DNA of 39,548 bases, from positions 1,179,868 to 1,219,415 of the forward strand of contig NZ_KB235958.1 of the NCBI RefSeq assembly GCF_000332355.1, given 5' to 3'. Each line of letters begins with the position of its first letter. Positions within the stretch are counted from its first letter, which is position 1. Positions 9,534 through 17,210 of this stretch are shown here, in pieces. The notes below the pieces were generated by a model. It made no database searches and was not told the DNA's origin. It saw only the letters and a program-made list of their open reading frames with translations. Made by a program: the position numbers and the translations under genes. Origin of the DNA: Baaleninema simplex PCC 7105 (lineage in GTDB: Bacteria; Cyanobacteriota; Cyanobacteriia; Cyanobacteriales; Geitlerinemataceae).

Positions 9534-9661
9534 GGTAAATGCTTGTAGCCTGTATCTGGCAAGGGATTTCTCGATTTGAGCTGCCTTTTTATACAGTTTA
9601 GCAAAAACTCTTATACTGTAAGGGTTTCAGCGATTTCTTGCATAGTAAGTTCGGAAGAGCC
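9510..9661 (+). mobile_element. GGCTCTTCC-ended MITE, copy M2 (152 bp) with 8-bp target duplication
   Basis: Begins GGCTCTTCCGACCTT and ends AAGTTCGGAAGAGCC, giving imperfect terminal inverted repeats of about 15 bp. It is flanked by the direct repeat TCATTTCT at 9502-9509 and 9662-9669. Removing the element and one repeat restores exactly the sequence of the intact duplicate at 9805-9861. It encodes no protein. The GG-ended terminus and 8-bp duplication fit mobilisation by an ISL3-family transposase, which is inference. Confidence 0.85.
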
Positions 9662-9698
9662 TCATTTCTTCTGATTAAAAGCTAGGCTAGGCTAAGCT

Positions 9699-9805
9699 TA
9701 TAAGATCCCCGGCATCTCCAAGATGCCGGGGATCTTATACCGGAAGTGCTAATCGGGAATTTTGCCACCCCAAACTGATGTTTTTGCAAAAGTGAGATGC
9801 ACCCC
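9699..9805 (-). repeat. Hairpin-bearing repeat element B
   Basis: Inverse copy of the element at 19487-19588. It carries a perfect hairpin at 9699-9739 (19-bp arms from TATAAGATCCCCGGCATCT, 3-nt loop CCA). This is followed by ACCGGAAGTGCTAATCGGG and an end of GAGATGCACCCC. It sits between two ~50-bp copies of the DUF1877 gene tail. Confidence 0.75.
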
Positions 9806-9861
9806 AAAAAACAATGAAATTATACTCATTTCTTCTGATTAAAAGCTAGGCTAAGCTTATC
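9805..9861 (+). repeat. Duplicated tail of the DUF1877 gene (uninterrupted copy)
   Basis: Repeats 9481-9509 plus 9670-9700: CAAAAAACAATGAAATT, then TACTCATTTCTTCTGATTAA, then GCTAGGCTAAGCTTA. In the gene's frame it reads AKNNEIILISSD and a stop. It preserves the pre-insertion version of the gene end. Confidence 0.8.
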
Positions 9862-9911
9862 TAATTTTGTAGCCAATTTACTCAATCAAAAAACAAAATC
9901 TCCATAAAAAT

Positions 9912-9935
9912 ATTTTGACTAACTTTAGTCAAAAT
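9912..9935. terminator. Hairpin, possible terminator of the ankyrin/DUF1877 unit
   Basis: Perfect 10-bp stem ATTTTGACTA/TAGTCAAAAT with the 4-nt loop ACTT, downstream of the DUF1877 tail copies. There is no long T-run after it, so a terminator role is only possible. Confidence 0.4.
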
Positions 9936-10229
9936 TGAAGAGTGTATATCAGTTTTACAATCAATATAAATACTTAAAGAATTAAATTACTTTCTGGTAG
10001 TTTTTGATAAAAATGTTGACAAATTGCCTAAATCGTGTGTTCATAAAAGAGAGATGTACCTAGCTCAAAGATGAAGTGGTGTGTCGATCGTCGTTGAAAG
10101 GTCAAATTCTGACCAGTTGTGGACGCGCAGGGTTAGGCACGTGTTCCATCCGAACAACGATCTCGCGCCGCTGATGACAACCGTTAGGCATCATGTTAAT
10201 AAAATTGCTGTAGAAAGGATTATGTCTTT
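9936..10229. other. Intergenic upstream of methyltransferase
   Basis: The first half is very AT-rich. Bases 10075-10190 are abruptly GC-richer and hold GGTCA/TGACC as a small dyad and GTTAGGC twice (about 10131 and 10183). No gene is visible. The mixed composition suggests joined segments of different origin. Confidence 0.45.
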
Positions 10230-10949
10230 ATGAGTTACTACCAAGGAATTGCTGATTACTACGACTTGTTAATGGATGGTGGTTACTATAATCATGAATT
10301 ATTGGCAACAGCCATTCGCTCCGCGATCGGTCAACGAAAAAGGATACTTGAACTTGGTATTGGCACAGGGCAGATGGCTAAAGCACTACTTCAACTCGAG
10401 CCAACCTATGATTTTGTCGGAATAGATTTCAGCTCAGAAATGATAAGAATTGCCAAAAAACGGTTATCCAATAGCATTCCGATAATAGAGTGTGACGTGG
10501 CGGAAATGAACCTGGATTACAAATTCGATGCTGCTATTTCAAGTGGTGGCACATGGGTCATCATTCAATCGAACAATGAGTTACTTTTAGGAACACATTT
10601 GTTCAACAAAGAGAACGACTTTCGTGGATTGCAAAATGTCGCTAATCATCTCGAACGTGGTGGACTTTTGTTGTTAAGTGTCCACCCACCTCACGAAGAC
10701 CGAGACCTTGAGTTAACTAATGGGATTATCTACTCTCAAAGAATGGGAAAGTATAACGGCGGCTCAGATCACTTTTTCCTCAAAAAGACCTATTCTTTTT
10801 GGAAACAGGAGAGCCTCCTTGCGGAAGAAACGTTAACTTTAGGATTCTACAGAGATACTGTATTTCTAAAAATGCTTGCAGATGTAGGATTCAATCCTTT
10901 GGGCATGACGAATTCTGAAAAGTTTTTCGTATTGGAAAAGGTGGCATGA
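10230..10949 (+). CDS. Class I SAM-dependent methyltransferase
   Basis: A 239-residue Rossmann-fold methyltransferase. Motif I is ILELGIGTGQMA (residues 39-50), motif II ends in VGIDFSSEM (63-71), and IIECDVAEMNL follows as the post-II block. GGLLLLSVHPP marks the later strand. The substrate cannot be told from sequence. AAAGGA ten bases upstream of the ATG serves as ribosome-binding site; an ATG nine bases further upstream hits a stop at once. The gene is AT-rich, stands alone and is followed 15 bp after its stop by an 87-bp MITE. This looks like an acquired single gene. Confidence 0.85.
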   Translation: MSYYQGIADYYDLLMDGGYYNHELLATAIRSAIGQRKRILELGIGTGQMAKALLQLEPTYDFVGIDFSSEMIRIAKKRLSNSIPIIECDVAEMNLDYKFDAAISSGGTWVIIQSNNELLLGTHLFNKENDFRGLQNVANHLERGGLLLLSVHPPHEDRDLELTNGIIYSQRMGKYNGGSDHFFLKKTYSFWKQESLLAEETLTLGFYRDTVFLKMLADVGFNPLGMTNSEKFFVLEKVA

Positions 10950-10964
10950 GAAAGAGGCCAAACT

Positions 10965-11051
10965 GGGTGCATCTCAGTTTGGCAAAAACATGAGAATTGG
11001 AGGCTGAAATCCTTATTCTCTCGTATAGATTTACATTTTTAAGATGCACCC
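10965..11051 (+). repeat. 87-bp MITE, copy C
   Basis: Begins GGGTGCATCTCAGTTT and ends TTTTTAAGATGCACCC, with 12-13 bp terminal inverted repeats. It is near-identical over its full 87 bp to the copy at 24027-24113, including the core GAATTGGAGGCTGAAATCC. It lies directly after the methyltransferase gene. Confidence 0.85.
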
Positions 11052-11191
11052 CAGAGCAACTCACGATCCTCATATCCATACCGATCGCCCCCCCCAACAA
11101 GAGCAACCCAGGAGACGCAACAACTCAGGAATTGCACCCAAAAAACCAGCGTCCTCAAGAAACCGGGTTTCTCACCGCTTCCTTCCAAACT

Positions 11192-11785
11192 CTAATTCTG
11201 CGTGTTCGTTGCGTCTGTCTCAGGCGTTTCCGATTCCGGCGTTTCCACCATGCAGGTACTTCCGACTAACACATCGAAGCTGCTAAAGGACAAAATCGCC
11301 ACTTCGTTGGTATTAGGATCTTCCCAACGCCACAACAACCCCAGCGATCGCCCATCTCCCGTATCCACGACTTCACCCGGCGAACCCAAGGCTTGACGCA
11401 CTTCTGCTAACGTCATTCCCATCTCGACTTGCGAACAGAGTTGATGGGTGTACCCGGCGGTTGCTTCCACCTGTGGCGACACGCCGAAACAAGACACCCC
11501 AGACACCAATTCTTCGCGCAACGTGACGATTAAAACCGCTCCCGTTTCCTCATCAACCCACTGAACTTGACTGTTTCCTGTGGCGACGGGTTGTCGTTCC
11601 GCCTCGATTTCCAACTCGTCGAGGAGTTCCTCGAACGCCGCTTGCGTCATCCCCATTTCAAAGCGATCGCAGGCTTCGGGAGTCAAACGCGGATTGTCAA
11701 CCTGTGCGATCGCGGGATTTCCCATCGCCAACCCCGCCAACATCAACACCGGAAATTTGAGAATCGAACTCTTAAAATCCATCAA
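11192..11785 (-). CDS. Exported protein with two BLIP-like repeats
   Basis: A 197-residue protein with a signal peptide: a hydrophobic run around 9-22 and an AIAQ cleavage region near 25-28. The mature part holds two copies of a ~75-residue unit. The first begins CDRFEMGMTQAAFEELL with a later VQWVDEETGAVLIVTL. The second begins LCSQVEMGMTLAEVRQALG with LLWRWEDPNTNEVAILSF. The 'GMT..E....LG...W.......V.F' pattern resembles the beta-lactamase-inhibitor-protein-like / SmpA-OmlA fold (DUF3862 type). Function is unknown; an extracytoplasmic binding role is inferred. Paired cysteines in each repeat may form disulfides. Confidence 0.65.
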   Translation of the reverse strand: MMDFKSSILKFPVLMLAGLAMGNPAIAQVDNPRLTPEACDRFEMGMTQAAFEELLDELEIEAERQPVATGNSQVQWVDEETGAVLIVTLREELVSGVSCFGVSPQVEATAGYTHQLCSQVEMGMTLAEVRQALGSPGEVVDTGDGRSLGLLWRWEDPNTNEVAILSFSSFDVLVGSTCMVETPESETPETDATNTQN

Positions 11786-11869
11786 ACATTTCCCTCATCC
11801 GAACATTTCAAAATTTGAAGACCAATTTAAAGTAATTTTATGGAGGCGGTGTTGGGGGCGGTGCGTGAC

Positions 11870-11922
11870 GATTTTTCGGTTTCAGAACCGACACCCTATT
11901 TATTTTTCAAGTCACGCATCCT
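11870..11922. repeat. GTGCGTGAC palindromic repeat, copy 1
   Basis: Begins GGTGCGTGACGATTTTTCGG and ends AAGTCACGCATCCTA, so its ends are inverted repeats (GTGCGTGAC/GTCACGCA). Related copies are at 13266-13333, 15413-15472 and 15497-15553, all intergenic. Confidence 0.75.
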
Positions 11923-11956
11923 ACGGTTCTTATCATCCCCTCATCTCATCATCTCC

Positions 11957-13183
11957 TCATCCCATCGCCGCCATTGCATTTCCCGCCAGCCAACTCGTCG
12001 TCCAGGCGTTTTGGAAATTAAAGCCTCCCGTTACGCCGTCGATATCGAGAAGTTCTCCGGCGAAATACAAGTTCGGACAACGGCGACTTTCGAGAGTTTT
12101 GAAATTGACCTCTTTCAAGTTGACGCCGCCGCAGGTGACGAACTCGTCTTTAAATATACCTTTCCCCGTTACGGCATACTCGTCTTGCAGCAGGTGACGC
12201 ACCAAACGCGCCATTTCTTTTTTCGAGAGTTCCGCCCAGCGTTTTTTTCCGTCGATATTGGCTCTCGTCAGATGATACAACCACAATCGCCGAGGTAACG
12301 CGACCGGCGAAAAGGTTGCGATCGCTTTCCGGCTTTCCCGAGTTTTGACGGAAAGGAGATGTTGTCGCAGAGTTTCGGGGTTTTCCTGGGGTAGCCAGTT
12401 GACGAGAAGGGGACTGCGATAGTTGCGATCGCACAAAAATCGCGCCCCCCACGCCGAGAGTTTCAAAATCGCCGGGCCGCTGAACCCCCAATGCGTCACC
12501 AACACCGGCCCCGATTGAGTGAGTTTCGCTTCGGGAAGTCGAACCGTCGCCTCGGGAACGGAGACGCCAGCCAGTTCGTGCAATTTCGGCTCGTCAATAT
12601 TAAAGGTAAACAAAGACGGAACGGGAGGGGCGATCGAATGTCCCAAATCCCGAGCGAATTGATATCCTTTCGGATGGCTCCCCGTCGCCAGTAACAAGCG
12701 ATCGCCGTAGCAAGTTTCGCCGTTTTTCAACCTCACCCGAAATCCCGTTCCCTCCCAACTCACAGACGACACGGGAGACTGCAACCGCAACCGAACCCCC
12801 GTTTCGCGGGCTTCTTTGAGCAAACATTGCACGATGGTTTCCGAATCGTCAGTGGTGGGAAACATCCGTCCGTCAGCTTCCGTTTTCAATTTGACACCCC
12901 GTTTGGCGAACCACTCGACAGTATCTCGAGGTTGAAACCGGGTAAACGCCCCTCGTAGTGCTTTTCCGCCGCGAGGATAGTGTTTCACCAACGACGCCGC
13001 ATCGAAACAGGCGTGAGTGACGTTACAACGTCCGCCGCCAGAAATGCGAACCTTATGCAACGGTTTGCGACTGGCTTCGAGGAGGGTGACGCGATGTTGG
13101 GGATTCGCTGTCGCACAGGCGATCGCACCGAAAAATCCCGCCGCACCGCCACCGACAACCAGAATAGAAAGAGGCTCGTTCAA
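11957..13183 (-). CDS. NAD(P)/FAD-dependent oxidoreductase, HI0933/YhiN (BaiN) family
   Basis: A 408-residue flavoprotein. The N-terminal dinucleotide fold has ILVVGGGAAGFFGAIACA (residues 7-24). The family signature KVRISGGGRCNVTHACF follows at 44-60, and LLLATGSHPKGY lies mid-protein. The C-terminal FAD motif is NLYFAGELLDIDGVTGGFN with WTTSWLAG. The substrate of this family is mostly unknown. The ATG start matches the family. The gene lies between palindromic repeats and appears monocistronic. Confidence 0.9.
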   Translation of the reverse strand: MNEPLSILVVGGGAAGFFGAIACATANPQHRVTLLEASRKPLHKVRISGGGRCNVTHACFDAASLVKHYPRGGKALRGAFTRFQPRDTVEWFAKRGVKLKTEADGRMFPTTDDSETIVQCLLKEARETGVRLRLQSPVSSVSWEGTGFRVRLKNGETCYGDRLLLATGSHPKGYQFARDLGHSIAPPVPSLFTFNIDEPKLHELAGVSVPEATVRLPEAKLTQSGPVLVTHWGFSGPAILKLSAWGARFLCDRNYRSPLLVNWLPQENPETLRQHLLSVKTRESRKAIATFSPVALPRRLWLYHLTRANIDGKKRWAELSKKEMARLVRHLLQDEYAVTGKGIFKDEFVTCGGVNLKEVNFKTLESRRCPNLYFAGELLDIDGVTGGFNFQNAWTTSWLAGNAMAAMG

Positions 13184-13265
13184 GAGAAATCAAAAAATAC
13201 CGCAAATATATTAAAGTATGCCCTTTAACAAACCCGGTATCTAGAACAAGCTCAGTTAGAGTCGT

Positions 13266-13333
13266 AGGGGGCGTGACGCGGGCAATCCCACGTTACCGCT
13301 GAAAAACCCAATGTAAATCCCGCGTCACGCACC
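13266..13333. repeat. GTGCGTGAC palindromic repeat, copy 2 and degenerate partner
   Basis: Begins GGGGGCGTGACGCGGG and ends CCCGCGTCACGCACCGC, able to form a long stem. A weaker, similar palindrome (GTACGTCACGCGGGG ... CCCGCGTAACGCACC) follows at about 13365-13428, just before the DCC-family gene. Confidence 0.7.
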
Positions 13334-13473
13334 GCTTACAGCGAGCAGCCAAACAGTTGGGTAGTGTACGTCACGCGGGGGAAACCAGGGAGCTGGTATC
13401 AGATAAATCTCGCTCCCGCGTAACGCACCGTCTTCTACGCCAAAATAAAGAGAACCGAAACCCGAACAGCGAA

Positions 13474-13914
13474 ATGTCTTATTTGGTGATTTACGACGGT
13501 AACTGCAACCTTTGCGTGACGTTGGTGCAGTTGTTGGAGAATCTCGATCGCGGAACCCGCTTTCGCTACGCTCCCATGCAAGACGAAACCCTGCTCGATC
13601 GCTACGACATTACCCCCCAAGGGTGCGAGTTGGGAATGATTTTACTCGATCGCGACAACCCCGAGCGCCGCTGGCAAGGGAGCGACGCCGCCGAAGAAAT
13701 CGGACAGTTGCTTCCGGGGGGAGAGGCGTTCGTATCGGCGTATCGCCAGTTACCGGGGTTGAAATCTACTGGCGATCGCGTTTACGAACAGGTTCGCGAT
13801 AACCGCTACGATTGGTTTGGCAGACGCGAAGAGACCTATCGATCGAAATATCCCCTGGCGGGAGATGAAAACAGTCACCAGTCTCCAGTCTCCAGTGAGG
13901 AGACGATCGGATGA
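13474..13914 (+). CDS. DCC family thiol-disulfide oxidoreductase (DUF393)
   Basis: A 146-residue protein starting MSYLVIYDGNCNLC. D8 and the CxxC at 11-14 form the DCC signature that gives the family its name. A TPQGCELGMILLD stretch and WQGSDAAEEIGQLLPG follow, matching the usual 'S.A.L.I...LGG' region. The fold is predicted thioredoxin-like and the partner is unknown. The frame is open upstream to 13357, but that part lies inside the palindromic repeats, so I chose the ATG at 13474. Confidence 0.85.
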   Translation: MSYLVIYDGNCNLCVTLVQLLENLDRGTRFRYAPMQDETLLDRYDITPQGCELGMILLDRDNPERRWQGSDAAEEIGQLLPGGEAFVSAYRQLPGLKSTGDRVYEQVRDNRYDWFGRREETYRSKYPLAGDENSHQSPVSSEETIG

Positions 13915-14001
13915 GGAGAACTCCCCACTCTTCCCTCTTCCTTCTTCACTGAAGAAGCTCCTCCTCTCCCCTGTTCCCTTACTCCCCTGCTAATGAATGC
14001 T

Positions 14002-14028
14002 CCATCACTTGCTGGCGCGAAGTGATGG
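14002..14028. terminator. Stem-loop, possible terminator of DCC gene
   Basis: Perfect 9-bp stem CCATCACTT/AAGTGATGG with a 9-nt loop, about 90 bp after the DCC gene stop. There is no T-run after it. Confidence 0.35.
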
Positions 14029-14429
14029 TGTCTGATTACAAGGTGTTAACCCTCGCGACAGGTGGCATTCTCACCGAACCACGGGAACTTTAGCCCGTCA
14101 GTTCCCCCAAGTCGTTTCCGCTATGGGGCTGGGATTTGAGCAACTTTTACCTAGCAATAGTCCGGACATTTTTCTAGGCAAGCGCTGAAACCCGCATTCT
14201 CTCGTTGTCAGTCAAAAACTGTCTGGAGTGTTGACCTAGAGTCTGACGTAGATGAACCGACTACAGAGGATTGACAGGGTATTCTACCTTTCGTTGAGAG
14301 GTCGTGTCTCCAGGTGTTTCGGAATCTGGTCTGCCCTTTACCGTACCCCTCAAGATGAGGTTATTCTACCACTTGCCGCTCCTTAACCCCCACCTGTTCC
14401 TATGTGGTTGAATGCGTCGCTATTCTTGT
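14029..14429 (-). other. Highly structured non-coding stretch, possible mobile-element or ncRNA remnant
   Basis: About 400 bp without a convincing gene, directly downstream of the ABC permease. It is rich in small dyads, for example ACGGG..CCCGT and GGGAACT..AGTTCCC around 14080-14110, GGTG..CACC around 14060-14080, and CCTAG..CTAGG around 14149-14179. On the minus strand two short frames read GRPDSETPGDTTSQRK and TWRHDLSTKGRIPCQSS, similar in style to degenerate tails of IS200/IS605 TnpB genes. A TnpB- or IscB-associated guide-RNA region is one possible reading. Evidence is weak. Confidence 0.3.
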
Positions 14430-15344
14430 TCAACGCCGACTCTGGGGATCGAGGGCATCCCGTAACCCATCACCAATAAAATTAATACTCAACACCGTCA
14501 GAAAAATCGCCAAACCGGGGAAAATCGCCATGTGGGGGGCGGATTCCAAATAGTTTTGCGCGTCGAACAACATTCGCCCCCAAGTGGGAACGTCTGGCGG
14601 AAACCCCAATCCGAGAAAACTCAACGTCGATTCAATTAAAATGGCACGTCCGACGGCTAACGTGGCCGCAACGATCGCCGTTCCCAAAACGTTCGGAAAC
14701 AGGTGAACCCAAATCAAGCGACTCGGCGTCGCTCCCAACGCACGGGCCGCCGCTACGAAGTTCGTTTCTCGCAACGAGAGAAATTCCGCCCGAATCAACC
14801 TCGCCACCGACATCCAGTTGAGGCTACCAATCACCACGACGATGAGGAGAAAAACTCCCAATTCCGGACCGGCGATCGCTTTGAGAGAATCGCGAAACAA
14901 ATAGACAATTAACAGCAACAATGGCAGTTGCGGCAACGCCAAAAACAAATCCGTTACCCGCATCAACAGTCCGTCGAGCCATTTTCCATAAAATCCCGCG
15001 ATCGCCCCGACGAAAATTCCCAATCCCATCGACACCACCATCGCCGCAACTCCCACTGACAGCGAAACGCGGCCGCCCCACAGAACCCGAGCGAGTTGGT
15101 CTTGTCCCAAATCGTTGGTTCCGAAGGGATGTTCTCCACTTGGCGGAAGACTCGATCGCCCGAAGTCAATTTCACCGATGGGGACATCGTACAGCAGCGG
15201 CCCGAAGATCGCTCCGAAGACGATAACGCCCAACACGATCGAACCCAAAACCGCCGTGCGATCGCGGCGAAACCGTCGCCACGCATCTCCCCACAGCGAT
15301 CGATGGGGCATTTGAGAGACAGCAACCGGAGACGGAGTGACCAT
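14430..15344 (-). CDS. Oligo/dipeptide-type ABC transporter permease (DppC/OppC family)
   Basis: A 304-residue inner-membrane permease. The N-terminal cytoplasmic start SLWGDAWRRFRRDRTAVLG leads into the first membrane helix (about 33-53). A periplasmic loop has PFGTNDLGQDQLARVLWGG, the family's typical 'HPFGTDxxGRDxxSRxxxG' motif. Five further helices follow. The EAA-type loop that contacts the ATPase is AARALGATPSRLIWVHLFP, and the end is FIGDGLRDALDPQ. No DppB partner, solute-binding protein or ATPase gene is adjacent. ATG at 15344 lacks a Shine-Dalgarno; M12 at 15311 is an alternative start. Confidence 0.9.
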   Translation of the reverse strand: MVTPSPVAVSQMPHRSLWGDAWRRFRRDRTAVLGSIVLGVIVFGAIFGPLLYDVPIGEIDFGRSSLPPSGEHPFGTNDLGQDQLARVLWGGRVSLSVGVAAMVVSMGLGIFVGAIAGFYGKWLDGLLMRVTDLFLALPQLPLLLLIVYLFRDSLKAIAGPELGVFLLIVVVIGSLNWMSVARLIRAEFLSLRETNFVAAARALGATPSRLIWVHLFPNVLGTAIVAATLAVGRAILIESTLSFLGLGFPPDVPTWGRMLFDAQNYLESAPHMAIFPGLAIFLTVLSINFIGDGLRDALDPQSRR

Positions 15345-15348
15345 GTGG

Positions 15349-15403
15349 GGAGAAGGGGAGAAGGGGAGAGGGGGAGAAGGAGAAGGGAAGACAAGGAAGA
15401 CAC
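15349..15403 (+). repeat. Homopurine simple-repeat tract
   Basis: About 50 bp of nearly pure purines built from GGGGAGAA/GGGGGAGA units, directly upstream of the permease start codon. A complementary pyrimidine tract of the same type lies inside the chlH-family gene at 33470-33505. Confidence 0.7.
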
Positions 15404-15412
15404 CTGGGGAGT

Positions 15413-15472
15413 CGGTGCGTGACGAGTCGTTGGTTTACAGCATAGTTCTCGTATCTTTAAGTCACGCATCCT
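15413..15472. repeat. GTGCGTGAC palindromic repeat, copy 3
   Basis: Begins CGGTGCGTGACGAGTCG and ends AAGTCACGCATCCTTG. The interior differs from the other copies but the palindromic ends are conserved. Confidence 0.7.
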
Positions 15473-15496
15473 TGTCTGTTGGCGGTGTACATTGGC

Positions 15497-15553
15497 GGTG
15501 CGTGACGATTTATCGGTCTAAGGATTTACACCCTATATTTCAGGTCACGCACC
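15497..15553. repeat. GTGCGTGAC palindromic repeat, copy 4
   Basis: Begins GGTGCGTGACGATTTATCGG and ends CAGGTCACGCACCCTA. It resembles copy 1 (11870-11922) most closely, including an internal ACACCCTAT. Confidence 0.75.
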
Positions 15554-15590
15554 CTACGACTACGACTACGATTACGACTGTCTTAACTCT

Positions 15591-15959
15591 TCACTCTCCA
15601 CTCTTCACTCTCACCTGAATTTCCCCCCAGCGATACAGTTTGACAAAGGTTTGGGGGTCGAAGACAGCCCAAGCGTTCAAGCCCAAACACAGACTGGCTA
15701 AGGCGAGTAAAACGAAGGTGGGAACGCGCACGACCCCGATCGCGAACCACGTCCAAACGTGCAGAACCATCGCCACCGCTAACAGACTGGCAATTCCCGC
15801 AGACATCCACCGTTGCCAGGGCGATCGCGCGATCGCCGTCAGTACCATAGTCGCCAAAGTTGCCAACAGGTTACTCGGCACCAACACCGCACAAATACCA
15901 ACACAGTGAATTCGCGACAACTCCGCTAACGCGGCTAAATCGAAAAAAGAATTCAACAT
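15591..15959 (-). CDS. Small hypothetical membrane protein
   Basis: A 122-residue protein starting MLNSFFDLAALAEL. Three or four hydrophobic segments are visible, approximately at 18-42 (VGICAVLVPSNLLATL), 53-78 (ISASLLAVAMVL-type run ending in WTWFAIGVV) and 82-102 (FVLLALASLCLGLNAWAVF). I do not recognise a family. The ATG at 15957-15959 has GAGG seven bases upstream; an in-frame start five codons earlier is less supported. Its stop falls inside a CTCTTCACTCT-type simple repeat, so the last residues (RVKSGE) are repeat-derived. Confidence 0.6.
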   Translation of the reverse strand: MLNSFFDLAALAELSRIHCVGICAVLVPSNLLATLATMVLTAIARSPWQRWMSAGIASLLAVAMVLHVWTWFAIGVVRVPTFVLLALASLCLGLNAWAVFDPQTFVKLYRWGEIQVRVKSGE

Positions 15960-16042
15960 ACACGCCTCGCTCACACTGCTTTTTACGGTATCTCGTCTGT
16001 TGAGTGAATGCTAGAGCCGTCAGGAAGACGAGCAACAAATCT

Positions 16043-16828
16043 TCACGGCCAGTCCGCCAAATTTCGCGCGAAATCTGAAAGAGATAGCAGACGAACGCGA
16101 TCGCTCTCCCTGGCGGCTTGTCGCATCGCGTCCGTGTTGTACCCCCAATCGGCCAGATACAGGCGCAGGTGGGTTAAATCCCCTTGACTGGCCACCGATT
16201 GCAAGGTTTTCAAACGATCTTCCACGAACCAAATTCGCGACTCGGGGTCTTTCTCCACAAAGTCCCGTAAAATCTCGAATTTCGGACGTTTGACCTCCTT
16301 TCCGAACAGTTGTCCCTCTGCCAAGGTAACGCCCTGTTGTTGCAAGAGCGATCGCACGAACCGCCCTTCTTTCGTGGTGATAATCACCCAAGGCATCCCC
16401 CGAGACTGCCACTGTTGCAACCGTTCCACCACGCCGGGATAAAATTGATGAAGCGACAACCAGCCCTCGAGGTCGTCTGCAATCGAGCGATCGCGCACCC
16501 CGTCCACCGCTTCGGCTAAATCCGACACCGCCCAGCCTTCCTCGGCGACTAAACTGCGACAGAGTTCGGGCCAGTGTTGCAAAATCCGCTCTTCCTCAAT
16601 GCCTTTGAGCCTTGCGTGTAATACCACGGGCATTTCCCATCCCGTTTCCACCACCGGACGCAGGCGATAGAAACTTTCAGCCAACTCCTCCGGCGGCGTC
16701 AGTTCCGTCGGTTTAGCCATAAGACAGTAGGCTTTCCAAGCCGTTTGGAAATATTCCACCAGTCCGTTACAGACCACACCATCGAAATCGAGAGCGAGTA
16801 ATGTAAGAGTGAGATCGGTCGTTGACAT
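16043..16828 (-). CDS. HAD family hydrolase
   Basis: A 261-residue cytosolic protein with haloacid-dehalogenase motifs. Motif I is LLALDFDGVVCNG (nucleophile D14, general acid D16). Motif II is WVIITTKEGRFV with the Thr/Lys segment, and motif IV is IWFVEDRLKTL near the C-terminus. The cap region between them is helical. HAD enzymes usually cleave phosphate esters; the substrate here is not evident. Start ATG at 16828 fits. Monocistronic, with no informative neighbours. Confidence 0.85.
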   Translation of the reverse strand: MSTTDLTLTLLALDFDGVVCNGLVEYFQTAWKAYCLMAKPTELTPPEELAESFYRLRPVVETGWEMPVVLHARLKGIEEERILQHWPELCRSLVAEEGWAVSDLAEAVDGVRDRSIADDLEGWLSLHQFYPGVVERLQQWQSRGMPWVIITTKEGRFVRSLLQQQGVTLAEGQLFGKEVKRPKFEILRDFVEKDPESRIWFVEDRLKTLQSVASQGDLTHLRLYLADWGYNTDAMRQAARESDRVRLLSLSDFARNLADWP

Positions 16829-17210
16829 CGGGCAAACTCGATACAGACCTTTTTAGATTCCTCGAATTTCCAACTCACGTCAATCTGTCAAGTTTCTTAA
16901 AAGTTCGAGCGGGTTCGCAGGTGAAAGTTTTTACAATGGGGTGAAGATCTCGATCGATCTCCACGGTGTAACGTGCCGATATCGCGGGTCGAGCGTTGCA
17001 TCCTCCAAAACCGAAAGCATCAACCGGAGATCGGCGGGGGGGGTGCGCGATCGCTCAAAAACTCACGTGTCGATCGCATTGGTTCGCTCGGAAACGTCTA
17101 GATCCGCCAAAAGTTCTCCTGTATTAACGTCACCCGTTTGTCGAGTCGTACTGACACACGGGCTGCGCGATCGGAGACAATAACAATAGACCCAGCTAGC
17201 GTGCGTCACC
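16829..17210. other. Divergent intergenic region (HAD / kinase-WD40)
   Basis: A 382-bp gap that must carry both promoters. It includes an open frame 16941-17183 without recognisable features and a GCGATCGC octamer. No hairpin or repeat stands out. Confidence 0.45.

Noticed and set aside
10131-10189. Integron attC site
   Set aside because: GTTAGGC is present, but no complementary RYYYAAC partner at a suitable distance was found.
10997-11286. Open frames of 80-90 codons downstream of the methyltransferase
   Set aside because: They run through the MITE and into the antisense of the BLIP-like gene and have no ribosome-binding site.
16941-17183. 80-codon open frame upstream of the kinase
   Set aside because: No domain or ribosome-binding site; it lies in the promoter region.
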